Part shown: positions 1-8,314 of the stretch, in pieces
How the letters are laid out: every line of letters begins with the position of its first letter
How positions within the stretch are numbered: position 1 is the first letter of the stretch
Assembly (NCBI GenBank): GCA_007123205.1
Contig: SKLM01000115.1
Coordinates: forward strand, 1 to 35,235
Direction of reading: 5' to 3'
DNA length: 35,235 nt
From: Thermoflexales bacterium
GTDB taxonomy: Bacteria; Chloroflexota; Anaerolineae; B4-G1
The notes under the pieces: generated by a model
The model's database searches: none
What the model was told of the DNA's origin: nothing
The model's input: only the letters and a program-made list of their open reading frames with translations
Position numbers and translations under genes: made by a program

Positions 1-53
1 CGCCTGCGGCAGTCGGCGGGTCGCAGACCCGCCTCGAGCTGGTGTCGGGGGTT
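1..53. repeat. Intergenic hairpin repeat, copy 1 (stem GGCGGGTC 15-22 / GACCCGCC 26-33)
   Basis: Near-identical to 151-203 at an offset of 150 nt; perfect 8-bp inverted repeat with GCA loop. Confidence 0.85.
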
Positions 54-150
54 AGAGCAATGCCGGCGAGGGAGATGGGTCGCTCCCCTCGGGTCGGTAG
101 GAGGATGGGGGATGGGCTGCACGCAGAAACTCGGAATCGATGGGGCAGGA

Positions 151-203
151 CGCCTGCGACAGTCGGCGGGTCGCAGACCCGCCTCGAGCTGGTGTCAGGG
201 GTT
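151..203. repeat. Intergenic hairpin repeat, copy 2 (stem 165-172 / 176-183)
   Basis: CGCCTGCGACAGTCGGCGGGTCGCAGACCCGCCTCGAGCTGGTGTCAGGGGTT differs from copy 1 at only two positions. Confidence 0.85.
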
Positions 204-296
204 GGCGCGGGGGTCGGGGATCGGAGCGGTGGCAGGGACGGTGACATGGGGCCGTCTCGGTGGATGGTCGCGACCTGATGGCTGGAAAAAGTGTTG

Positions 297-325
297 TTGC
301 GACGTCAACGTCATAGGGGTATAAT
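297..325 (+). promoter_or_regulatory. Sigma70-like promoter of the rseP operon: TTGCGA - 17 nt - TATAAT
   Basis: TTGCGA 297-302, TATAAT 320-325, 17-nt spacer, upstream of a non-coding leader and rseP. Confidence 0.7.
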
Positions 326-331
326 GGAGCG

Positions 332-590
332 AGCCCCGAGGAGGAAAGGGGAGTATCGGGATTTTCCGCCTGGCGAGGAAGCCAGGAGGCCACCGAAAAG
401 GCCCCTCTATGGGTCAGCAGGTAGACACAAAGCGCATCGTCTCTGCGCTTTCTGAAGGCTGGGGCCGGAATTCCCGGTTTCCAGGCGACATAGGTGGGGC
501 GTCAGCCCTATTCTACTTTCGGAGAAGGAGGTTTTTCGGAAGCCTCCTAGGCACAATGACGGGCCGGAGAGTGCCCGTTCTTCTTTCGAC
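332..590 (+). ncRNA. Candidate structured 5' leader RNA of the rseP operon
   Basis: Serial inverted repeats: 369-374/381-386, 429-435/445-451, 526-534/540-548, and 559-564/573-578 followed by TCTTCTTTC. Confidence 0.45.
559..587 (+). terminator. Terminator-like hairpin (ACGGGC...GCCCGT + TCTTCTTTC) just upstream of the rseP start
   Basis: 6-bp stem, 8-nt loop, pyrimidine/T-rich 3' tract; could act as an attenuator. Confidence 0.4.
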
Positions 591-602
591 TGAGAGATCA
601 CT

Positions 603-1922
603 ATGGAGTGGGTTACGATTGCGTTTTGGCTGATCGGCACGGTTATTGTGATGTTGGGACCAATTCTTCTGATTCACGAGTTGGCCCACTTCATCCTCGC
701 CAAGATGGCAGGTGTGCGCGTGGAGGAGTTCGGTTTTGGTTTTCCCCCCCGGCTCATTGGCCTGTGGCGGGGAGCGGGACACTTGAGTATAGAGGGTACG
801 CGAGTGACGGTCCCGAGAGGGTTCAAGCTGCCGGCAGGATTGGAGCCCGGCGATCGAGTGGCCGCGGTCACGCGGAGGGGCGACGAGGGACACGTGCTCG
901 AGCGGGTTATCCTTCTGGCTGAGGACGAGAGTGAGACAGGTCAGGGACGGGGGCAGGTTGATGGGGGTACTCGCATGGCGGGAGCAGTCACGGGAGTGGA
1001 GCCGGGCACTCTGTACAGCCTGAATCTTCTTCCCATGGGAGCCTTCGTCAGGATGACGGGCGAAGAAGATCCCTCCGACCCCCGCAGTCTGGGCGCTCAG
1101 TCCAAGCGTTGGCGGCTGGCCGTGATGGCAGCAGGGCCGGTTATCAACCTGTTGGCCGCGCTACTGCTCCTGGTGGGGGCGTATACCAGCGGTCTGCCCA
1201 CGGAGTGGCGGGTGAAGATCACGGACGTTGGGCCGGGAACACCTGCTGCCCAGGCCGGACTGCAGCCTGACGACTTGATCCTGGCAGTCGACGGTGAGCG
1301 CATCAGCGAAGGACTGGATGAACTGCACCAGATTATCCGAGCTGCCCCGGAGGAGACCATCGAGCTTGAGGTCATGCGGGGCCCCCAAGAGCTATCGATC
1401 CTGGCAACCCCCGAACGGAGGGGAGAGGACGGTTTCCTGGGCATCATGATGGCGCCCTGGCCGGCTGACACGGGGCTGCAACGGTATTCCATCCCAGAGG
1501 CCTTCAGAGAGGGCGGTCGCGATCTGGGTTCGATTGCGAGAATGACGCTGCAGCTACCGATTATGTTGCTCCGAGGTGAGGTTAGTTCCCAGGAAGCGCG
1601 CCCGACGAGTGTAGTCGGGATCACCCAGATCATGACCTTCTCACTTCAACAGAGCTTCGAATGGGGACTGGCCTTTCCGGCGCTTCAGACGATGGCCCTC
1701 ATCAGCCTGGCGTTGGGGTTGACCAATCTGCTTCCACTGCCAGCCCTAGACGGGGGACGCATTCTGTTCGTGATAGTGGAGGCCATCCGGGGGCGCCGCA
1801 TCTCTCCGGAGCGGGAGGCCGTGGTCCACTTCATCGGGATGATGATCCTGCTTGCTCTTATGCTCTTGGTAATGCTCCAGGACTTCCTGGATCCAATCAT
1901 ACCCTGGTCTCTGCTGGAGTGA
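603..1922 (+). CDS. rseP: Site-2 protease, RseP/M50 family
   Basis: HELAHF zinc motif, YSLNLLPMGAFVRM, PDZ-like region, LLPLPALDGGR, multiple TM segments. Confidence 0.95.
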   Translation: MEWVTIAFWLIGTVIVMLGPILLIHELAHFILAKMAGVRVEEFGFGFPPRLIGLWRGAGHLSIEGTRVTVPRGFKLPAGLEPGDRVAAVTRRGDEGHVLERVILLAEDESETGQGRGQVDGGTRMAGAVTGVEPGTLYSLNLLPMGAFVRMTGEEDPSDPRSLGAQSKRWRLAVMAAGPVINLLAALLLLVGAYTSGLPTEWRVKITDVGPGTPAAQAGLQPDDLILAVDGERISEGLDELHQIIRAAPEETIELEVMRGPQELSILATPERRGEDGFLGIMMAPWPADTGLQRYSIPEAFREGGRDLGSIARMTLQLPIMLLRGEVSSQEARPTSVVGITQIMTFSLQQSFEWGLAFPALQTMALISLALGLTNLLPLPALDGGRILFVIVEAIRGRRISPEREAVVHFIGMMILLALMLLVMLQDFLDPIIPWSLLE

Positions 1923-1939
1923 GAACGACGGTGACGGGA

Positions 1940-2890
1940 ATGAACGATGCACTCGAGTTCGCCTTAGAGCCGTTGCTCGAAACGGGTGAGAGACCCGATC
2001 AGGCCGCGTTGTGGTGTCTCTCGAACCTCAACAGGGAGGAAGCGGAACGGGTGCACGACGTCTGGACGCGGTTACCGCCAGATCTTCGGGCGGAGGCGAC
2101 GTCCTGGTTGGTGAGCATGGCCGAGGCAGATTTCACCCTCGACTTCAGCGGGATCTTCCGGATGGCGATGGAAGATCAAGATGAACGAGTGCGAGAGGCC
2201 GCGATCGAAGGCCTATGGGAAGAGGAGGACGTGCGGCTGGTGCCACGCCTGGCGCAGTGCCTGCGAGAGGACGAGTCAGTCAGCGTCCGTGCTGCCGCGG
2301 CCAGGTCATTGGGACGGTTCGTGCTGCTCGGGGAACTGGAGAAGATCCGGTCGGGACCCCGTGAGATGGCATATGAAGTTCTCCTGGAAGCCCACCAGGC
2401 CGAGGACGAAGATATCGAGGTACAGCGGAGGGCACTGGAATCGCTGGCCTACGTGTCTGACGACGCGGTGGTCACATCGATCAGGGAGTCCTACAAGTCG
2501 CCGGTGGAGAAGATGCGTATCAGCGCCGTCTGCGCGATGGGTCGAAGCGCCGATACTAGCTGGGAACAAGACGTACAGCGGGAGCTGTACAGCACGAACC
2601 CCAAGATGCGGCATGAAGCCGCTCGCGCTTGCGGTGAGCTTCAGGTCTCTGAGGCGGTGTCAATGCTGGAGGAGCTGGCGGAAGACACCGACACGGAGGT
2701 GCAGCAGACTGCGATCTGGGCCCTGGGACAGATCGGTGGGGATAGGGCGCGCCAAGTCCTGGAACACTATTGCGGGGTCGACGATGAAGCTCTTCGGTCC
2801 GCTGCCGAAGCTGCCGTGAGGGAGTTCGAGTTCCTGCACGGCGACCTTGAAGAGATGTTTGCCAACCTGGACAAGGAGATCCCCTGGTAG
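1940..2890 (+). CDS. HEAT-repeat domain protein
   Basis: Repeated helical units (VRAAAARSLGRF, MRHEAARACGELQ, VQQTAIWALGQIGG); ATG 1940 or GTG 1931 start. Confidence 0.85.
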   Translation: MNDALEFALEPLLETGERPDQAALWCLSNLNREEAERVHDVWTRLPPDLRAEATSWLVSMAEADFTLDFSGIFRMAMEDQDERVREAAIEGLWEEEDVRLVPRLAQCLREDESVSVRAAAARSLGRFVLLGELEKIRSGPREMAYEVLLEAHQAEDEDIEVQRRALESLAYVSDDAVVTSIRESYKSPVEKMRISAVCAMGRSADTSWEQDVQRELYSTNPKMRHEAARACGELQVSEAVSMLEELAEDTDTEVQQTAIWALGQIGGDRARQVLEHYCGVDDEALRSAAEAAVREFEFLHGDLEEMFANLDKEIPW

Positions 2891-2901
2891 GTGGGGAGCC
2901 G

Positions 2902-4125
2902 TTGCGCAGGATCAGGCTGGTATCGGGAATCGTGATCTGCGCTGCAGCGATCGTCGGATCGCTGTCGATAGTTGCCTCTGTATCGGCCGAGGGCATGGCC
3001 GTGGTGGAGCAGGACGTGGCGTACAGCTTCGCGCAGCAGGTCACCTTCACCCTGGCGGTCACCTCCAGCGCCGAGATCTCAGAGATATACCTCTTCTTCC
3101 GCGGCAGCAAGGATCCCGACACGGAGAAGGTGGCGGTCGCGGTGGAGAACGGTGCAGGAGTGATCCGTGTCAGCTACACACGCGACGTGGGGCTGTATCC
3201 CCTACCTCCGTTTGACCAGATCACATACTGGTGGCAGATCGAAGATGTGGCAGGGAACCGGCTGCAGACGGAACCAGAGGAGTTCACGTATGCGGACAAC
3301 CGGTTTGAGTGGCGGGCACTGAGCACTCCCGGTATCTCGGTGCACTGGATTGAGACCCGGGGCGATCCAGCCTACGCGCAGACGGCACTGGATATCGCGC
3401 AGGCGAGCGTCGAGGAGATCAACGCGGAGCTTCGTGCCCCGCTTCCGGATTCCCTGGATATCTTCCTCTACGACACTGAGTACCATCTCGAAGGTGCTAT
3501 GGTCCTGGCGGGACGAGATTGGATCGGGGGGCAAGCGCGACCTGAATTGGGAGTGGTCTTGGTGGCGGTGCCACCGGAACAAGGCTATGGGTCGCGGATG
3601 AAGCGGTATCTGCCCCATGAGATCACGCATCTGCTGGTCTATGAGCTTGTCGGTTCCGAAGGCTACAGATACGTGCCCAGTTGGCTGGATGAGGGGCTAG
3701 CCACGAGCAACGAGCAGTTGCCAACCCCTGAGTACGCGCTGGCCCTGGAGGAAGCTCAACAAGCGGATGGGCTTCTCTCATTGAGAGACCTGTGTGTTCC
3801 GTTCTCGCCGGATCCGGGGAGGGCGTTTCTCTCCTATGCCCAGAGCGCCAGTGTGGTCAGGTTCATCCGCCAGCAGTACGGGGGCGACGCCGTACGTAGA
3901 CTGTTGGCAGCGTACGCCGACGGTGCCAGCTGCACAAGTGGGGTGGACGACGCGCTGGGCATCAGCTTCAGCAGGTTGGAGAGCGATTGGCTGGCGAGTC
4001 TGAGCCCGGCGACGGGGTGGCGAGTGTGGATGGACCGGGGGGGGGTCTGGATAGGACTGTGGGTGCTGACGATCCTGGTGGCCGTGCCCATGATCGGGCA
4101 TCTCCACCGTGGGGCGGGCCGTTGA
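2902..4125 (+). CDS. Membrane-anchored gluzincin metallopeptidase (peptidase MA-like)
   Basis: N-terminal signal-like segment, HEITHLLVYE and downstream WLDEGLA motifs, C-terminal TM helix; TTG start. Confidence 0.8.
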   Translation: MRRIRLVSGIVICAAAIVGSLSIVASVSAEGMAVVEQDVAYSFAQQVTFTLAVTSSAEISEIYLFFRGSKDPDTEKVAVAVENGAGVIRVSYTRDVGLYPLPPFDQITYWWQIEDVAGNRLQTEPEEFTYADNRFEWRALSTPGISVHWIETRGDPAYAQTALDIAQASVEEINAELRAPLPDSLDIFLYDTEYHLEGAMVLAGRDWIGGQARPELGVVLVAVPPEQGYGSRMKRYLPHEITHLLVYELVGSEGYRYVPSWLDEGLATSNEQLPTPEYALALEEAQQADGLLSLRDLCVPFSPDPGRAFLSYAQSASVVRFIRQQYGGDAVRRLLAAYADGASCTSGVDDALGISFSRLESDWLASLSPATGWRVWMDRGGVWIGLWVLTILVAVPMIGHLHRGAGR

Positions 4126-4156
4126 TGAAGGTGACCGGCAATGGAGAGAGAGCGGT

Positions 4157-4690
4157 ATGAACGACGTCCTCGTCTTTGATCTGGAGACACAGTATATCGC
4201 CAGTGAAGTAGGGGGTTGGAGCAACATCCGTGATATGCGACTGGCAGTCGGGGTGACCTATCACACGGCTTCGAACGAGTACCGGTCGTACCTGGAACCG
4301 GATGCAGAGGCTCTGATCGGTGCATTGCGCAAGGCAGACCTAATCGTCGGCTACAACCTGCTTGGCTTCGACTACGAAGTCCTGCGTCGCTACACAGAAG
4401 ACCCTCTTCTGGACTTGCCGACGGTGGACATGCTGGACGATCTCCACCGGGCTTTGGGGTTCAGGCTCAGACTGGACGACGTGGCCGCAGCCACGTTGGG
4501 CACTGGAAAGAGCGCCGATGGCCTGCAAGCGGTGCGGTGGTTCCGTCAGGGACAGATTGAGAAGGTGATCGATTACTGCCAGCGTGACGTGGAGGTGACC
4601 TGGAAGATCTACCGGTTCGGTCAGGATAACGGCCACGTCTTGTACCGGGACCGGCATTGGCGCACGCGGAGGGTAGCCGTGCGATGGTGA
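4157..4690 (+). CDS. RNase H-like (DEDDy) 3'-5' exonuclease, YprB-like
   Basis: VFDLETQ, VGYNLLGFDYEVL, YCQRDVEVT (YxxxD) exonuclease motifs. Confidence 0.75.
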   Translation: MNDVLVFDLETQYIASEVGGWSNIRDMRLAVGVTYHTASNEYRSYLEPDAEALIGALRKADLIVGYNLLGFDYEVLRRYTEDPLLDLPTVDMLDDLHRALGFRLRLDDVAAATLGTGKSADGLQAVRWFRQGQIEKVIDYCQRDVEVTWKIYRFGQDNGHVLYRDRHWRTRRVAVRW

Positions 4691-5643
4691 ACAAGCAGGG
4701 TCCCGAGGTCGGTTATCTGGCACTCCATCGCTCAGGCGAACTGCGCGAGCGGATGGAGCGCGCCTATGAGGAATTGCGCAGCTGCGTCTTCTGTGGTCGG
4801 GCGTGTGGAGTCAACCGCCTAGGAGACGGCGGGGAAGAAGTGGGATCCTGTGGGATCGGCAGCGGTGTCAAAGTGGCCAGCCACGGTGCGCACCTGGGCG
4901 AGGAGGATCCGCTACGGGGCTATCGCGGATCGGGGACGGTGTTCTTCTCGGGATGCAATCTAAGCTGCCAGTACTGTCAGAACTACGATATCAGCCAATA
5001 TCGGCGAGGCCGCGAGGTCGACCCAGAGGGACTGGCCGGGATGATGATGTCTCTGCAGGAACAGGGATGCCATAACGTCAACCTGGTATCGCCAACGCAC
5101 GTGGTGGCGCCGATCCTCAAGGCCCTGGTGATCGCGTCCGGGCGAGGGCTGCGGTTACCTCTGGTATGGAATACGGGGGGCTACGACTCGCTGGAGACCC
5201 TGGGACTGCTGGACGGAGTGGTCGATATCTACATGCCAGATATGAAATATGCCGATGCGGAGGTGGGGCGTCGGTATTCCAAGGTGAAGGACTATCCGGA
5301 GGTCAACCAGGCAGCCGTCAAAGAGATGCACCGTCAAGTGGGTGACCTGGTGATGGACGACCAAGGCATTGCGGAGCGAGGGTTGCTCGTCCGACATCTT
5401 GTCCTGCCTGAGGGTTTGGCCGGGACAGCCGCCGTGGCGAATTTCCTGGTGAAAGAGGTCTCGCGCCACACCTACGCAAACATCATGGATCAGTACCGGC
5501 CGTGCTACAAGGCAGGGAACATGCCGCCGCTCGATCGCCCTGTCACGCGAGCGGAGTTCGAGAAAGCCCTGGAGGAAGCTCGGGAGGCCGGCCTGTACCG
5601 CTTCGACCAACGAGAGGCCCGTTTTCTTCGCCTATTCAGGTAG
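4684..5643 (+). CDS. Radical SAM protein, PflX-like (pyruvate-formate-lyase-activating-enzyme family)
   Basis: CVFCGRACGVNR N-terminal cysteines and CNLSCQYC radical SAM motif. Confidence 0.85.
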   Translation: MVNKQGPEVGYLALHRSGELRERMERAYEELRSCVFCGRACGVNRLGDGGEEVGSCGIGSGVKVASHGAHLGEEDPLRGYRGSGTVFFSGCNLSCQYCQNYDISQYRRGREVDPEGLAGMMMSLQEQGCHNVNLVSPTHVVAPILKALVIASGRGLRLPLVWNTGGYDSLETLGLLDGVVDIYMPDMKYADAEVGRRYSKVKDYPEVNQAAVKEMHRQVGDLVMDDQGIAERGLLVRHLVLPEGLAGTAAVANFLVKEVSRHTYANIMDQYRPCYKAGNMPPLDRPVTRAEFEKALEEAREAGLYRFDQREARFLRLFR

Positions 5644-5664
5644 CAGAGAAGAAGGAGCTGCCAT

Positions 5665-5961
5665 ATGAGTGGCGACCGGAGTTCGCGAGCTCGTGTGCAC
5701 GCGAGAGTTCACGGCTACGTGCAGGGTGTTAACTTCCGCTACTACACCACCCGCACGGCCCGTCGGCTGAATCTAACGGGCTGGGTCGCGAACCGGCGAG
5801 ATGGCACGGTGGAAGCAATGGCAGAAGGAGAACGTTTGGATCTCGACGAGTTCGTAGACTTCCTGCACCGAGGGTCGCCTGCCGCATCGGTAAAGCAGGT
5901 CGATGTCGAGTGGGAAGAGCCGAAGGACGAGTTCGACGGCTTTCGGGTGCGCTATCTATGA
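5665..5961 (+). CDS. acyP: Acylphosphatase
   Basis: RVHGYVQGVNFRYYTTRTARRLNLTGWVANRRDGTVEA signature. Confidence 0.93.
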   Translation: MSGDRSSRARVHARVHGYVQGVNFRYYTTRTARRLNLTGWVANRRDGTVEAMAEGERLDLDEFVDFLHRGSPAASVKQVDVEWEEPKDEFDGFRVRYL

Positions 5962-7196
5962 GGAATAACCTGGAGCGCTCGGCCTGGATCATCCTGCTGA
6001 GCTCCTTCGGTCTCTGCGTGGCGCTGGGGGTGATGATCCCTCTGGGCATTCGCTGGTACGTGCGCAATGCGCAGATGAACCAGCACGTAAGTCTTCAGGT
6101 TCAAAGGGGGCCGCTCAGTGTCGTGTACGGCGGTCGCGGCCGGGCCTTGTCCGTCTCAGAGGATACCCGCGATCTCCCCGAGGCCAGCAGGATAACGGCT
6201 CCCAACGCTACATCCGGGCGCCTGGTGATCGAGGCGCCGGACCCCGGGACGGTTGCTCCTATAGCGACTGTTCAGCTGTACGATGAGACCGAGTGTGTCC
6301 TGTCTCTAGCGCGTTCTCCACGATTCTCGGCGAGCCCCTTGCCGCACCGACTGACACTGAAGATGGAGGCCGGGCGCGTGCGGGTCAATGTCTATGGGAC
6401 GCTTGACAGATCTACGATCGTGGAGGTGCAGACCCCTCAGGGATCAATCACGCTCACAGAGGGCAGCTACGAGGTGAAGATCAACGCGGAGAGTGAGGCC
6501 ACGGTGCGGTACGGACAAGCGGTGGTGGTCGGCGATTCGGGAGATGAGTCATCCCTAGGCCCGGGCGAGCGCGCGATCCTGAGATCCGATGGGATAGACG
6601 GCCCGCTGCCGGCAGCCCGGAATTTGGTGGCAAACGGCGACTTCCAGGATCCGTTGGAGAGCGGGTGGCAGACCTACAACAGGCAAACGGATCCGCAGCA
6701 ATCCCCGGGGAGGATTGAGCTGGTGACGAGTGTGGTTGACAACGAGGAGACGACCGCAGTCAACTTCTACCGAGACGCGGTCAACCACGCCGAGCTGGGC
6801 ATCACGCAGGCCATCAACTACGATGTGCGGGATTTTGCCTCCCTTGAACTGCAGATGGCGGTCAACATCGCGTATCAGAATATCCTGGGTTTCGGCGGAT
6901 GCGGATACCTGGGATCGGAGTGTCCGATCATCGTCCGCATCAACTACAGGGATATCCACGGCGCCGATCGGGAATGGCTACACGGCTTCTACACCGGCCG
7001 ACCAGCCGAGGACTGGCTGCTTAACTACTGGGCCGAGAGCGTGGAGATCGGAACCTGGCAAGCATATAGCTCCGGGAACCTCATGGAGGAGTTGGCGGGG
7101 ACGCCCCCTGCCGTGATCCAGAGTCTGACCGTTCACGCTTCCGGACACAGCTTCGACGCTCTGGTCACGGAAGTCGAGCTGCTCGCTCAAGAATAG
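5958..7196 (+). CDS. FecR-domain-like single-pass membrane protein
   Basis: N-terminal TM; IVEVQTPQGSITLTEGSYEVKI...GERAILR FecR-like stretch; ATGA overlap with acyP. Confidence 0.6.
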   Translation: MRNNLERSAWIILLSSFGLCVALGVMIPLGIRWYVRNAQMNQHVSLQVQRGPLSVVYGGRGRALSVSEDTRDLPEASRITAPNATSGRLVIEAPDPGTVAPIATVQLYDETECVLSLARSPRFSASPLPHRLTLKMEAGRVRVNVYGTLDRSTIVEVQTPQGSITLTEGSYEVKINAESEATVRYGQAVVVGDSGDESSLGPGERAILRSDGIDGPLPAARNLVANGDFQDPLESGWQTYNRQTDPQQSPGRIELVTSVVDNEETTAVNFYRDAVNHAELGITQAINYDVRDFASLELQMAVNIAYQNILGFGGCGYLGSECPIIVRINYRDIHGADREWLHGFYTGRPAEDWLLNYWAESVEIGTWQAYSSGNLMEELAGTPPAVIQSLTVHASGHSFDALVTEVELLAQE

Positions 7197-7429
7197 GTGA
7201 GCTAAGCCGGCGATCCATCGGCAGGCAACCGCAGGCGGCGCCTCTCAACCATCCGGTGTAGGGGCTCAGAAGGTGCTGCCTGCCACGATGAGGAGCGGAG
7301 CCTGAGAGCCGCCGCGGTCATCGTTGAGGGTCGCCGGTCGGGATTCCGATGGAAGGCACTGGCCCGATTTCTCCGACGCGAGCAGGGCGCGAGGCCCCAG
7401 GGGGCCCAGACCAGAGATCGACCCCGCCC

Positions 7430-8128
7430 CTACTCGAATCCCAATCCGCGCTCGCGCAGGCTGACGAAGCGTTGTTGACCGATGATCAAGTGATCCAAGA
7501 GGTCGATGTTGAGCAGCTGCCCCGCTGCGACCAGCTGTCGGGTCACCTCCACATCCTCCGGCGACGGTGATGGGTCACCGGAGGGGTGATTGTGGGCCAC
7601 AATGACGGCCGCGCACCCGCGTTTCACGGCGTCCCGGAAGACCTCGGCTACTCGTATGTGGGACGCGTTGAGGGTGCCGACGTAGACCGTCTCAGAGCCG
7701 AGCAGGTGGTTGCGGGTATCGAGATACAAGACCCGGAAGTTCTCCTGCTCGAGATGGGCCATCTCCGCCATTAGAAGCTGCGCCACATCGGACGGCGAAC
7801 GTACGACGAGGCGATCCTCGGGGGTGGCGAAAAGCATGCGTCGGCCGAGCTCCAGCGCCGCCTTGAGCTGCGCTGTCTTAGCGTCTCCCAGCCCCCGTTC
7901 GGCGCGCAGCTCAGCGAAGCTGGCCCGGGCCAGACCAGTCAGGCCATCGTAGGTGGAAAGCAAACGGCGGGCCATGTCCAGGGCACTCTCTCCCCCCACG
8001 CCGGTGCGCAAGATGATGGCCAGTAGCTCCGCGTTGGAGAGGGCTGCCTCACCAACTAGCACAAGCCGTTCCCGTGGCCGTTCCTCCAAGGGAAGCTCCT
8101 TCATCGTGGGCCGCATCGGTTGGTTCAT
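7430..8128 (-). CDS. radC: DNA repair protein RadC (JAB/MPN domain)
   Basis: HNHPSGDPSPSPEDVEVTRQL and LSNAELLAIILRTG motifs. Confidence 0.93.
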   Translation of the reverse strand: MNQPMRPTMKELPLEERPRERLVLVGEAALSNAELLAIILRTGVGGESALDMARRLLSTYDGLTGLARASFAELRAERGLGDAKTAQLKAALELGRRMLFATPEDRLVVRSPSDVAQLLMAEMAHLEQENFRVLYLDTRNHLLGSETVYVGTLNASHIRVAEVFRDAVKRGCAAVIVAHNHPSGDPSPSPEDVEVTRQLVAAGQLLNIDLLDHLIIGQQRFVSLRERGLGFE

Positions 8129-8314
8129 AGTGACCTCTCTAAGTTGGATCAGGCAGTGGCTCAGGGTCGAAAAGGTGCCACATCGACGGGCACTAAAGGG
8201 CTCTGCAACTTGGCCCATCCGCCATCGGGCCCCTACCCGAGGAGGCTGCCTGACGTCACTGTGTCAGGCGCCGGGAGCGACCGGCGCGAGACTGCTGAAC
8301 GGCGTGTCCGTATG

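Noticed and set aside
379-388. AAGCCAGGAG, resembling the start of a cobalamin riboswitch B12 box
   Set aside because: It forms the 3' side of a simple CCTGGC/GCCAGG hairpin, and the remaining B12-box and kissing-loop elements are not recognisable.
2181-2819. 212-aa plus-strand ORF inside the HEAT-repeat gene
   Set aside because: Out-of-frame shadow ORF rich in Arg/Trp/Ser; the HEAT frame is the supported one.
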